The notes: a model not told the origin generated them from the letters alone. 54,427 nt of DNA from a virus (IMGVR_UViG_3300002138_000052:1-54427), one strand, 5' to 3'. Shown: positions 1 through 6,796, counted from the stretch's first letter. A program made the numbers and translations.

Positions 1-1
1 T

Positions 2-796
2 TCAACGTCGGCCAGCTATTCAGTAAATTCGTCAACCTCCGATAGTTCGACATCGGCAAGTTATTCGGGTAATGCTTTAAGTGCGAGTTATAGTCAAATA
101 TCCACACTTTCACGAAATGCTGATACGGCAAGTTATATTGTTGCATCGAGTGTATTTGGGACGGTGGCAAGTTCATCTATAAGTTTGACCGCTAGTTATG
201 TAACTGCAAGTAACGTGGTGGGTGTCGTAACGAGTGCCAGTTACGCATCAACCGCAAGTTATTCTAACAACTCGACAACGGCTTTAAATGCAACCTCTGC
301 AAGTTATACAGTTACATCTAGTTATTCCAATAACTCGACAAGTGCAAGTTACGCAAATACGTCTCAAACATCTAATTTAACAACAAACGTCAGTGGTTCA
401 TATGTCACCTCAAGTGCAGTGTTGGTAACCGGGGATATAACCATCAATGGTGTTCTACGAGCTGGGGTTATAAGTGCAAGTCATTTACAAATTACGGCAA
501 GTAGTGTGGAAATTGGTGATAATATCATCACGTTGAATGCTTATACACCATATCAACAAATGGCTGGTATCGAAGTTAAAGACTATTCTGATAATAGTAC
601 GAAACAAATGGTTTTTAATGGTGGAAATGATACTTGGCAACACGATGGAAATATAGAATTCCGCGTGACATCAAGTGCTTACCCAACTAGTTCATTGGGG
701 TCTGTAACATTTGAGTTGACAAATGACACAACTCTGAAACTCTATGTAAGAGGTTATGATGACGTTGTGAGAACAGGCACCATAACATTAGAATAA
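2..796 (+). CDS. Tail-fibre-like repeat protein, C-terminal part (5' truncated by window edge)
   Basis: The frame is open from the left edge, so the gene starts outside the window. The visible N-terminal part is low-complexity Ser/Thr/Ala/Tyr with a recurring SASY-type motif (SASYS, TASY, SSYS) every 10-20 residues, typical of phage fibre or baseplate-associated proteins in large marine-type phages. The last ~110 residues are non-repetitive and beta-rich (GDITINGVLRAG, then an EIGDNIITLN segment), resembling a fibre head domain. Inference: virion surface protein. No catalytic motif is seen. A stop TAA at 794-796 is followed 3 nt later by the next gene. Confidence 0.7.
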   Translation, partial: STSASYSVNSSTSDSSTSASYSGNALSASYSQISTLSRNADTASYIVASSVFGTVASSSISLTASYVTASNVVGVVTSASYASTASYSNNSTTALNATSASYTVTSSYSNNSTSASYANTSQTSNLTTNVSGSYVTSSAVLVTGDITINGVLRAGVISASHLQITASSVEIGDNIITLNAYTPYQQMAGIEVKDYSDNSTKQMVFNGGNDTWQHDGNIEFRVTSSAYPTSSLGSVTFELTNDTTLKLYVRGYDDVVRTGTITLE

Positions 797-799
797 AAT

Positions 800-985
800 A
801 TGAGAATAAATATAGGTGGAGTTATACCGTTACAACCGATTGGTGGGATTATAACAAATAATCCAGCAACCACAACACAAGCACAGATTGATGCTGCACA
901 AAAACGTCGTGAATCCGAAGAGGCACAAAAAGACGCAATGCGAGAAAGATTGGCCCAAGAGTATAATGCACGAAAGGGTAAGTAA
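800..985 (+). CDS. Small hypothetical protein, 61 aa, charged C-terminus
   Basis: The first half is apolar and Ile/Pro/Gly rich; the second half is an Ala/Gln/Arg/Glu-rich probable coiled-coil helix. It sits 3 nt after the fibre gene and ends flush against the next ATG (985/986), so it is probably co-expressed with both. Position suggests a tail accessory or chaperone-like protein, but no family is recognised. Confidence 0.6.
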   Translation: MRINIGGVIPLQPIGGIITNNPATTTQAQIDAAQKRRESEEAQKDAMRERLAQEYNARKGK

Positions 986-1492
986 ATGAGTCACAAAAAC
1001 GAATTTGGTTGTTTGATGGCTTTTATTGCACCATCGGTCAGTCAAAACATAATTAAATATGGAAAAACAATGGTTCCAGACGATAATTTGTATATTGTTC
1101 CCGATGATGATTATGGTCGTGAGGTAGAGCCACATGTGACTCTCAAATATGGATTTACAAAAGATTTAACCGATGACCAAATTGCGGAAATAATAAATGG
1201 TATTGGTAAGTTTTCGGTTGTAGCAGAAGGAGTCAGTTGTTTTAAAAACGAATTATTCGATGTAGTTAAATTTGATATTAAAAAAACTGAACCACTTTTG
1301 ACAATGCGGGACAGATGTAATAAATTTCCAAATCAAGATTCATTTCCAAGCTTTCATCCACACACAACTATTGCTTATGTGAAGAAAGACACGTTTCCAC
1401 ATACTATAAAAAACAAAAATATTGAATTTAATGTGGATAGAATGAAATATAGTGGAATTGATGGTAAATCTAGGTGGTATGATTTAAAATAG
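986..1492 (+). CDS. 2H phosphoesterase-superfamily protein
   Basis: The 168-aa protein carries two H-x-T-[LI] motifs, HVTLKYG near residue 50 and HTTIAYV near residue 126, spaced as in the 2H superfamily (LigT/2'-5' RNA ligase, cyclic phosphodiesterases, and the T4 57B/Acb1 anti-CBASS nuclease). Members hydrolyse cyclic or 2'-5' linked nucleotide phosphodiesters with the two His as general acid and base. Substrate cannot be assigned here; RNA-end processing or degradation of cyclic-nucleotide immune signals are both plausible. It ends in TAG with a TAA two codons later. Confidence 0.75.
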   Translation: MSHKNEFGCLMAFIAPSVSQNIIKYGKTMVPDDNLYIVPDDDYGREVEPHVTLKYGFTKDLTDDQIAEIINGIGKFSVVAEGVSCFKNELFDVVKFDIKKTEPLLTMRDRCNKFPNQDSFPSFHPHTTIAYVKKDTFPHTIKNKNIEFNVDRMKYSGIDGKSRWYDLK

Positions 1493-1548
1493 GACAACTA
1501 AAATAATAACTTTACGTTTAGTTTTGTTAATGGTTAACTAGATTCAAA

Positions 1549-2094
1549 ATGTCAAAACAAAATAAAAAAACTGAATTTGTAGTGGAGACTGGAAATTGGA
1601 AGGCATATGTAAATCATGCTTGTGAAAATACCGAAGTTGAAAATTATGACTTCATTGAAGCCGCGACCATTGCTTTAGAATGTTTATTTTCTCCAAATGG
1701 TGAGTTGGGGGAACATTGTGAATTGTTTAGTTTGATAGATGAAAATGGAGAGGATTATTTTTTAACTACTTATAGTGGTAAGTTGAGTGAAGTGCCGGAA
1801 GTATTGTTTGGAGTATTGACTGCTTGTTATCTAAAATCGGATATAGATAAACCGGAGAAAAAATGGTTTTTGTTGACTAGTTCATTGTTTGCCAATGCAA
1901 GTCAACCATATAATGTGGAAACCGCATTGGAAATTGAAAAAAATTGGTCCAAAGAAGTTGCGGATTTCAAAAGTAAAGAAGCACAGTTGAGAAAAATTTT
2001 GGATAAGATTGAACCCGATGATGTTCCTAAAAAACCTAAAAAGGTGACAAAGAAAATTAAGAAGAAGGGTAAGAAGAAACCAGATAAAGAATAA
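1549..2094 (+). CDS. Hypothetical protein with Lys-rich C-terminal tail
   Basis: 181 aa, acidic N-terminal two-thirds followed by a strongly basic tail in the last ~25 residues built of KK/KP repeats. The tail suggests nucleic-acid binding or an interaction peptide. No family recognised. It is 5 nt upstream of the Dps-like gene. Confidence 0.6.
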   Translation: MSKQNKKTEFVVETGNWKAYVNHACENTEVENYDFIEAATIALECLFSPNGELGEHCELFSLIDENGEDYFLTTYSGKLSEVPEVLFGVLTACYLKSDIDKPEKKWFLLTSSLFANASQPYNVETALEIEKNWSKEVADFKSKEAQLRKILDKIEPDDVPKKPKKVTKKIKKKGKKKPDKE

Positions 2095-2098
2095 ATTT

Positions 2099-2452
2099 AT
2101 GATAACTGAATTTTTAACACTTCAAAACCAATTACGAGTATTTCATTGGCAAACCACCAGTTATGCACAACACGAAGCATTCGGTAAAACGTATCAAACA
2201 TTGGACGTATTAATTGACGAATATATCGAAGTATTTGCGGGAAAATATGGTCGTCCAAAGTTGGATGGTATGACGGTTTCTCTTCAAGACATTGGTGAAG
2301 ATTCGATTAATAATTCAATTGACACAATGTTGCAATACCTCCAAAATGGATTGTTGAAGAATTTGGAAGAAACGGACACAGACTTGTTGAATATCAGAGA
2401 TGAAATGGTTGCTGCATTGAATAAGTTAAAGTATCTCTTGACTCTCAAGTAA
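2099..2452 (+). CDS. Dps/ferritin-like protein (phage family)
   Basis: 117 aa. Near the N-terminus it has the helix pattern QLRVFHWQT followed by YAQHEAFGKTYQTLDVLIDE, characteristic of the ferritin-like four-helix superfamily related to Dps, where the His, Asp and Glu residues contribute to the iron site. It is shorter than bacterial Dps (~165 aa), as in the small phage versions. Possible roles are DNA protection or a structural/scaffold function. It lies among fibre-proximal genes. Confidence 0.7.
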   Translation: MITEFLTLQNQLRVFHWQTTSYAQHEAFGKTYQTLDVLIDEYIEVFAGKYGRPKLDGMTVSLQDIGEDSINNSIDTMLQYLQNGLLKNLEETDTDLLNIRDEMVAALNKLKYLLTLK

Positions 2453-2472
2453 CAAGATTCTTTAAAAACAAG

Positions 2473-2500
2473 TTGACTTTTAAAAAAACTGGATTAGAGT
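2473..2500 (+). promoter_or_regulatory. Sigma70-like promoter
   Basis: TTGACT, 16-nt spacer, TAGAGT. The predicted start point ~7 nt downstream coincides with the ATG at 2507, so the transcript would be leaderless. Confidence 0.6.
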
Positions 2501-2506
2501 GTGGGT

Positions 2507-2704
2507 ATGAATAAACAGATTATACAGAAATTCGCTGGTCCGATTATCGGGACAATCACTACGCAACCAAATGGTGACGCAGTTGCACAGAAATTTGCTG
2601 GACCTATCGTTGGAACATACGATGTAAAGACGGATACAGTTCGTAAGTTCGGTGGTCCAATTATAGGTAAGGGAAGAGCTTTACTCGGTTCGTTGTTTGA
2701 CTGA
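2507..2704 (+). CDS. Small protein with three KF[AG]GPI[IV]G repeats
   Basis: 65 aa consisting largely of three copies of KFAGPIIGT/KFAGPIVGT/KFGGPIIGK at about residues 6, 28 and 47, separated by short variable linkers, with a basic/apolar end. I chose the ATG at 2507 over the in-frame GTG at 2501 because the promoter -10 box ends at 2500 and its predicted start point is at the ATG. No known family. A strong terminator follows, so it is monocistronic. Function unknown; the repeats could be short adhesive or binding modules. Confidence 0.65.
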   Translation: MNKQIIQKFAGPIIGTITTQPNGDAVAQKFAGPIVGTYDVKTDTVRKFGGPIIGKGRALLGSLFD

Positions 2705-2726
2705 GTTTGTCGGTTGTTTGTTGTTG

Positions 2727-2762
2727 AAAAGCCGACTGTGGAAATCATGGTCGGCTTTTTTC
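2727..2762 (+). terminator. Rho-independent terminator
   Basis: AAAAGCCGAC and GTCGGCTTTTTT form a perfect stem around a ~13-nt loop, ending in a T-run. It closes the repeat-protein unit. Confidence 0.8.
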
Positions 2763-2773
2763 TTCAAATTTTG

Positions 2774-2802
2774 TTGACGTTTTTTAAATTCGGTGATATA
2801 TA
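2774..2802 (+). promoter_or_regulatory. Sigma70-like promoter of a small RNA
   Basis: TTGACG, 17-nt spacer, TATATA. It follows a terminator and precedes a non-coding stretch that ends in a second terminator. Confidence 0.6.
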
Positions 2803-2808
2803 TAGACG

Positions 2809-2958
2809 TATGAGACAAAGTGTACAACCAATATTATCAGTGTGGGCACCCGAAGGGTTGCTCCTAGACGCATATGCGTCTGGAATCTGACCAATGGTTG
2901 AATAGTGTAGGGTAGTTTAACAACCGTTGGAAAATTTCTCCAACGGATTTTTTTTGGA
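2809..2958 (+). ncRNA. Candidate phage small RNA (~150 nt)
   Basis: No ORF fits here, yet the segment has its own promoter (2774-2802) and its own terminator: CCGTTGGA, loop AAATTTC, TCCAACGG, then T-run at ~2925-2957. Internally there are two consecutive hairpins: GGGCACCC-GAA-GGGTTGCTCC near 2842-2862 and a near-perfect palindrome AGACGCATATGCGTCT near 2866-2882. I do not recognise the family. Confidence 0.5.
2925..2958 (+). terminator. Rho-independent terminator
   Basis: An 8-bp perfect stem CCGTTGGA/TCCAACGG is followed by ATTTTTTTT. It terminates the small RNA just before the next Shine-Dalgarno sequence. Confidence 0.75.
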
Positions 2959-2966
2959 GAAATTTT

Positions 2967-3053
2967 ATGATAATTGGAATTTTAGTTAGTATCGTGTTTG
3001 TCGGAATAATCGGATTTGTAGTGTGGAAGTGGAAGAATGCAAAAACATTCTAA
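2967..3053 (+). CDS. 28-aa single-pass membrane peptide
   Basis: An ATG with a good Shine-Dalgarno (GGAGA, 6 nt upstream) opens a 28-aa ORF that is almost entirely one hydrophobic helix (MIIGILVSIVFVGIIGFVV) followed by a short basic tail (WKWKNAKTF). It looks like a small inner-membrane protein. Its start region lies immediately after a terminator hairpin, so expression may depend on readthrough. Family unknown. Confidence 0.55.
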   Translation: MIIGILVSIVFVGIIGFVVWKWKNAKTF

Positions 3054-3070
3054 GAATAGTGAAAAGACTA

Positions 3071-3098
3071 TTGACAAATCCGAAAGTTAGTATAAAGT
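3071..3098 (+). promoter_or_regulatory. Sigma70-like promoter of the tRNA region
   Basis: TTGACA, 16-nt spacer, TAAAGT (alternatively TATAAA at spacing 14). It opens the first tRNA/structured-RNA block. Confidence 0.55.
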
Positions 3099-3104
3099 GA
3101 TTTT

Positions 3105-3377
3105 AAATAGATGAAGTTGGTCGAAAATCCAACCGTAGAGGCAGGGTCTAATAGAGACGGAGCCGGGATTCGAAAGAGTCTCACCAACGAAAGGTCAAGC
3201 GTGAGAGTCCCCACGATATAGGGACGTAAAATTCGGAGAATATGTCGTAATGACTTTTTAATTCGACACTAAACGCCTGTAATTTACCTTCTAGGTGAAG
3301 ACCTATGTGATGTATTCTAACGAGTTATCACGCAAAAATACTAATCCTATCGTAGATTCGAACTACTTTAGGTTTAT
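3105..3377 (+). other. Non-coding structured leader of the tRNA region
   Basis: No credible ORF. Visible stems include GTTGGT/ACCAAC closing ~3114-3195, GAGAC/GTCTC inside it, GTCCC/GGGAC, and TAGGT-GAAG-ACCTA near 3292-3305. A similar TAGGT-GATG-ACCTA hairpin recurs near 10535-10552. A degenerate tRNA cannot be excluded at 3114-3195 (it has a TTCGAAA loop) but does not fold as a cloverleaf. Confidence 0.4.
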
Positions 3378-3452
3378 GCGAGTGTAGCTCAGAGGCAGAG
3401 CAGGGCTTTTACACAGCCAAGGCCGGGGTTTCAAAATCCTCCATTCGCACCA
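3378..3452 (+). tRNA. tRNA-Val(TAC)
   Basis: Acceptor GCGAGTG/CATTCGC, D-arm GCTC/GAGC and anticodon loop TTTACAC (anticodon TAC). T-stem has one mismatch and T-loop TTCAAAA. A complete CCA is encoded. Confidence 0.85.
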
Positions 3453-3708
3453 GTTTGAAAGGAAGTGGGGTTAGTGGAGCCCATCTTTTAAAGAGTGGAG
3501 TCTGACTTAATTATGAAATTAAGTGCGGGGAGTGGTTAACATTCCATACGTTCGAGATACGATTAAAAGCTTCGTACTGTGGTAGACCTTTCAGTATGTT
3601 CTGATTAGGACGTTCCTTTGGCACAACAGCACACTTTCAAATAATTTACGAGACATATAACCATAGCTCGTTTAGGCTACGTTAAGGTAATTAAATCGTA
3701 GCACTTTT
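3453..3708 (+). other. Non-coding structured spacer between tRNAs
   Basis: No ORF or canonical tRNA. Stems visible: ACTTAATT-ATGA-AATTAAGT (8 bp, ~3507-3526), ACGAG/CTCGT (~3647-3671) and GCTACG/CGTAGC (~3676-3702). Confidence 0.4.
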
Positions 3709-3782
3709 GGGCCAGTATCATCAATGGTAATGCACCTCACTTGCAATGAGATTATTATGGGTTCAAGTCCCATCTGTGTCCA
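3709..3782 (+). tRNA. tRNA-Ala(TGC), imperfect acceptor
   Basis: Anticodon loop CTTGCAA (TGC) on a CTCA/TGAG stem and T-arm ATGGG-TTCAAGT-CCCAT. The acceptor GGGCCAG pairs with CTGTGTCC only with a bulge but keeps a G3-U70 pair, the Ala identity element. CCA is not fully encoded. Confidence 0.65.
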
Positions 3783-3784
3783 CC

Positions 3785-4175
3785 TCGACAGCCTCCGGTA
3801 GTCATGAACCGGAGTTACGCATGAAGTAACGTGCTCTGAAATAAAGTCATCGCAGAAAGGCGAAAACGCCTAGGCCAGTGAGTAGTTGAGTAACCGATGA
3901 TGGTAACGTAAGAGAGGCTGTGACCATTTCTGAATATATGGAGAATAAAGGCGTAAGGATGTCGGCCATGAAAATGGCTTCTCAAGTGTATGTATCAAAC
4001 CATACTATATTCACCCTAGCGATTACATAATCGAGACTTACCACGGATGGTCAATCCACAGGTGAGATGTTGACGGTGGGAAAGAACACACCAATTTAAG
4101 CCGACGTAATTTAAAAACCTGAAAAGGACAGAAAAAATACGCCGATAGAAACTCAGCATCCCTTAGAACAAGGGT
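3785..4175 (+). ncRNA. Candidate large structured RNA
   Basis: About 390 nt without an ORF, dense in nested complementarity. ACAGCC (3788-3793) pairs with GGCTGT (3916-3921), enclosing TCCGGT/ACCGGA, GTTAC/GTAAC, and CATCG/CGATG around a GGCG-AAAA-CGCC hairpin (3859-3870). A second domain is closed by ATGTCGGC (3959-3966) with GCCGACGT (4100-4107) and contains GCCAT-GAAA-ATGGC. GGCGTA near 3950 can pair with TACGCC near 4137. The family is unknown; phage-borne, tRNA-adjacent ornate RNAs (GOLLD, ROOL) are the nearest analogy. Confidence 0.5.
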
Positions 4176-4268
4176 CATTAATGGATTATTAGATCTGTGA
4201 TTTCCTGCTGTGTCGATGAATTGTTGGTGCCAAATCCAACCGTCGGCTCCTTTATGAGAAGAAGTATA

Positions 4269-4403
4269 ATGAAAATGACGAGTAAAGTTAAATGTTTACT
4301 CGGATTTCATCGTTTTAAACCAAAACGATGGGTTTATGGGTCGGTTGTGATAACCGGAAGAGTTTGTAAGAAGTGTCAATATTCTCCAACTCTCGAAAGA
4401 TAA
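4269..4403 (+). CDS. Small zinc-binding protein, DUF1660-like
   Basis: 44 aa: a CLLGFHRFKPKRW segment, then RVCKKCQY, giving a Cys/His set (C..H and CxxC) like the small phage proteins of the DUF1660 type. I chose the ATG at 4269 because AGAAGAAG lies just upstream and because the upstream extension falls in structured non-coding sequence. Function unknown. Confidence 0.6.
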   Translation: MKMTSKVKCLLGFHRFKPKRWVYGSVVITGRVCKKCQYSPTLER

Positions 4404-4406
4404 TCA

Positions 4407-4435
4407 TTGACAAAACAACTGTTTAGATTTAGGGT
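4407..4435 (+). promoter_or_regulatory. Possible promoter upstream of tRNA-Tyr
   Basis: TTGACA, 17-nt spacer, TAGGGT; the -10 box is weak. tRNA-Tyr starts 12 nt downstream. Confidence 0.4.
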
Positions 4436-4446
4436 CTAAACATATC

Positions 4447-4535
4447 GGGCAGGTATCCAAATGGTTGAAGGAGACGCGCTGTAAACGCGTTGCCACGTGC
4501 TAAACATATAGGTTCGACTCCTATCCTGCCTACCA
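4447..4535 (+). tRNA. tRNA-Tyr(GTA)
   Basis: Class II tRNA. Acceptor GGGCAGG/CCTGCCT with a G1-U72 wobble, anticodon loop CTGTAAA (GTA) on ACGCG/CGCGT, long variable arm, T-arm ATAGG-TTCGACT-CCTAT. CCA encoded. Confidence 0.9.
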
Positions 4536-4547
4536 TAGTAATAAAAT

Positions 4548-4619
4548 GGGGATATAGTGATAATGGTAGCACGGGAAGCTTGCACCTTCTTGGTTTCAGT
4601 TCGATTCTGAATATCTCCA
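4548..4619 (+). tRNA. tRNA-Ala(TGC)
   Basis: Acceptor GGGGATA/TATCTCC with G3-U70 (Ala identity), anticodon loop CTTGCAC (TGC) on GGAAG/CTTCT, T-arm TTCAG-TTCGATT-CTGAA. The 3' end reads ACCCA, so CCA is not exactly encoded. Confidence 0.8.
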
Positions 4620-4873
4620 CCCAATCAGGTCTGCAAACCTGATAAGGTTACTGGAAATATCCGAAGAATTAAAATTCCAGAGTATAAGGGTTATTGATGG
4701 TTTCCTAAGAATTAAAACATCAACAAGAGTAAATTATTTGTATATTCTTTCAACTTGTTAAAAACCAACGAATATATCCCTATGACTCTATTGCCGGGTC
4801 ACGATATAGAGCGGTAATTCACAGACCGATGTGTGACAGTTTTGATGTTTCCTGCCAAAAAACACAACTGTTT
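4620..4873 (+). other. Non-coding structured spacer
   Basis: No ORF. Hairpins visible: ATCAGGT-CTGCAA-ACCTGAT (4624-4643), CTGGAAAT/ATTCCAG (~4650-4680), TTGATG/CATCAA (~4693-4722), TATATTC/GAATATA (~4740-4776), GTCAC/GTGAC (~4798-4838). Confidence 0.4.
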
Positions 4874-4942
4874 GGGTAGTTTAGTAGCAAAACGCCATGA
4901 GACGATTCGTGGAAAACAAAGGTGCAAATCCTTTCCCACTCA
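4874..4942 (+). tRNA. Degenerate tRNA-like sequence
   Basis: A T-arm AAAGG-TGCAAAT-CCTTT and an anticodon-type stem CCATG/CGTGG are present. The anticodon loop is 8 nt without U33, and the acceptor GGGTAGT/CCCACTC has two mismatches. Probably a decayed tRNA; identity not assignable. Confidence 0.4.
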
Positions 4943-5037
4943 CCTTAGATTACGAAAAGTTCGGGTTCAAGGTCCGTGGGTTTGTTTGTAGGACAAACAC
5001 TTAATGTAAGTGGAAGCATATTTGTAATTTAAAATAC

Positions 5038-5109
5038 CGGCATGTAGCCTAAAAGTGAGGCACTCCGTTTGGGGCGGAGGTCAAGTGCGAGCGTTACGCA
5101 TCATGCCGA
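5038..5109 (+). tRNA. tRNA-Pro(TGG)
   Basis: Perfect acceptor CGGCATG/CATGCCG, D-arm GCCT/AGGC, anticodon loop TTTGGGG (TGG) on CTCCG/CGGAG. The T-arm GTGCG-AGCGTTA-CGCAT has an atypical T-loop lacking TTC. CCA not encoded. A homing endonuclease gene follows directly. Confidence 0.85.
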
Positions 5110-5150
5110 CAGAGTTCAAGTTATAGATTTCCGACATTTTCAATTTTTTC

Positions 5151-6056
5151 ATGATATGTATGTGCATGAAGTTAAAAAATAAAATTGAAAATGATTTGGA
5201 AAAATTTAAACAAACCATCAATTCTTCAAATAATTATGAAGATTTATGTCGAGAATACCAAGTTGGGTCTAATGGAAGACATATAAGAGTATTTAAAGAA
5301 TTGATCGAATCGAATAAAATAGACATTTCTTTTTGGATTAAAAACTCAAAAAATATAAAATATCCAAAAATTGAAAAAATTTGTTCTATATGTAACAAAA
5401 AATTTACCACAAGCAGTGGTCATAATAAAGAAAAACAAACGTGTTCAAGACAATGTGCCAATATAAGATTCGCTGTTCCAAAAACAGATGAAATAAAAAA
5501 GAAAATTTCAGAATCAATTAAAAAATTTAATATATCGATTGGTAATGTTGTAAAACAAAACGTTTTATGTAAAAAATGTCATAAAGAATTTTTACCAAAT
5601 AATAAATATACAAAATTTTGCTCTAAAGAATGTGCTTCCAAATCAAGAATTGCAAGTCAAGAACAACGTGATAAGTTAAGTGCTATAATGAAAAATAGAG
5701 TAGCATTAGGAATCCATAAAGGATGGCAATCACGGTCGATAATTTCTTATCCAGAAAAATTCTTTATGACTGTATTGAAAAACAATAACATTCAATATAT
5801 TCATAATAAAAAAGAAGGAAAGTATTTTATTGACTTTGCTTTAGAATCGAAGATGATTGCTCTTGAAATAGATGGAAAACAACATTTGAGAGATGATAGA
5901 AAATCAAATGATTTATTAAAAGATGAATTCTTAAAGAATATTGGGTGGTTAGTATATCGAATCCCGTGGAATTCGATTAATACGGAAGATGGTAAATCTA
6001 CGATGAAATTAAAAATAGATAAATTTATTGAATTCTATAATTTAATCGGAATATAA
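5151..6056 (+). CDS. Vsr-fold (EDxHD-type) homing endonuclease with Cys-rich zinc modules
   Basis: 301 aa (in-frame ATGs at 5151, 5160 and 5166; start uncertain). The N-terminal half has CSICNKKF...CSRQC and CKKCHKEF...CSKEC modules, zinc-finger DNA-binding elements common in phage homing enzymes. The C-terminal ~100 aa carry IDFALES...ALEIDGKQHLRDD...WLVYRIPW, the E-x-D-G-x-x-H signature of Vsr-related endonucleases. It is very AT-rich compared with its neighbours, as expected for a mobile gene. It lies between two tRNA-Pro(TGG) genes, and its last ~10 nt are the acceptor strand of the second. Confidence 0.8.
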   Translation: MICMCMKLKNKIENDLEKFKQTINSSNNYEDLCREYQVGSNGRHIRVFKELIESNKIDISFWIKNSKNIKYPKIEKICSICNKKFTTSSGHNKEKQTCSRQCANIRFAVPKTDEIKKKISESIKKFNISIGNVVKQNVLCKKCHKEFLPNNKYTKFCSKECASKSRIASQEQRDKLSAIMKNRVALGIHKGWQSRSIISYPEKFFMTVLKNNNIQYIHNKKEGKYFIDFALESKMIALEIDGKQHLRDDRKSNDLLKDEFLKNIGWLVYRIPWNSINTEDGKSTMKLKIDKFIEFYNLIGI

Positions 6057-6119
6057 TGTCAAAAGTAGACGGCTTCCCTTGGAAGGAAGAGGTTGAGATT
6101 GCGAAATTCTCTATTCCGA
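6047..6119 (+). tRNA. tRNA-Pro(TGG)
   Basis: Perfect acceptor CGGAATA/TATTCCG, D-stem GTC/GAC, anticodon loop CTTGGAA (TGG) on CTTCC/GGAAG, T-arm GAGAT-TGCGAAA-TTCTC (atypical loop). The 5' acceptor strand is inside the end of the preceding endonuclease ORF. No CCA encoded. Confidence 0.8.
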
Positions 6120-6121
6120 CC

Positions 6122-6440
6122 TTTAGTAGCCGCGCTGGATATTGCTTCAGACTTAGTTGTTAGTGTTAACGAGCGGTGAATGATTTAACGATGACACCGA
6201 AACTGTAAAATCAGTTCTTTGTTCATACTCGTTAGAAATGAGCGAGACGATTATATGAAAGTATGCATTCAGTAAGTAATCGTGAAAATTTAATGCAAGG
6301 TTATGTTCCCACCATACGGGAACAAATTTTAAAGACATTGCGGAGACACCTTAACCGTGATACGGTTGCAAACGTGGACAAACTCACGGGGAAGCAATGG
6401 TCGTAGGTGTCACTCTCCCTTCAATGGGAGTTTAATTTTG
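6122..6440 (+). ncRNA. Candidate structured RNA ending in a terminator-like hairpin
   Basis: No ORF. Ordered stems: TAACGA/TCGTTA (~6168-6234) enclosing CGGTG/CACCG and AACTG-TAAAAT-CAGTT. ACGATTA/TAATCGT (~6248-6287) has TGCATT in its loop that can pair with downstream AATGCA, a possible pseudoknot. Then GTTCCC/GGGAAC (~6308-6324), then GACACCT/AGGTGTC (~6344-6410) enclosing ACCGT/ACGGT. It ends in CTCCC-TTCAAT-GGGAG followed by TTTAATTTT. Family unknown. Confidence 0.5.
6409..6438 (+). terminator. Terminator-like hairpin
   Basis: CTCCC/GGGAG stem with a short loop followed by TTTAATTTT. Moderate strength because the T-run is interrupted. Confidence 0.5.
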
Positions 6441-6584
6441 GTCATCTTAGCGGGTGACCGTGGTTCCAGATGGCGAGTAAATTGAGAGAGTAACGTCAGT
6501 ATTGTATCAATTGAAAGCTATGGGTGAGGCTGACTACAAAACCCACGTTCCCAATAGGAATGAATTTGAACCTAAATTTTAAAT

Positions 6585-6677
6585 GGTCATGTGATGTAAT
6601 GTAAGCATCGCTAGTTTTATAAACTAGGAGCACTAGATTGGTGCCGAGTCTCGGTTCAAGTCCGAGCATGACTACCA
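6585..6677 (+). tRNA. Class II tRNA with TAT anticodon (identity uncertain)
   Basis: Acceptor GGTCATG/CATGACT with G1-U72, D-stem GATG/CATC, anticodon loop TTTATAA (TAT) on CTAGT/ACTAG, long variable arm with stem GCAC/GTGC, T-arm CTCGG-TTCAAGT-CCGAG. CCA encoded. A long variable arm is normal for Leu/Ser/Tyr but not Ile, so the amino acid cannot be assigned with confidence. Confidence 0.75.
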
Positions 6678-6725
6678 TCTGTCGTGACAAACATAGGTAA
6701 TTCCTACCCAACGTTTGTTATACGG

Positions 6726-6753
6726 TTGACATGAAACAAAAACGTGTTAATTT
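6726..6753 (+). promoter_or_regulatory. Sigma70-like promoter inside the tRNA array
   Basis: TTGACA, 16-nt spacer, TAATTT; ~43 nt before the next tRNA. Confidence 0.5.
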
Positions 6754-6796
6754 GTCGTAAGAGTATAAAGGAGTTGAACGATAACAGATATTTAAT

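Noticed and set aside
1-796. CRISPR-like array
   Set aside because: The repeats are degenerate codon-level repeats of a Ser/Ala/Tyr-rich protein in one open frame, without identical repeats or regular spacers.
4429-4624. Minus-strand ORFs across tRNA-Tyr/tRNA-Ala
   Set aside because: They are shadows of the tRNA genes, as are those at 6496-6711, 10570-10761 and 16000-16269.
5110-6060. Group I intron in tRNA-Pro
   Set aside because: The endonuclease sits between two complete tRNA-Pro genes, and no group I core (P, Q, R, S elements) or split tRNA exons are visible; it is a free-standing homing gene.
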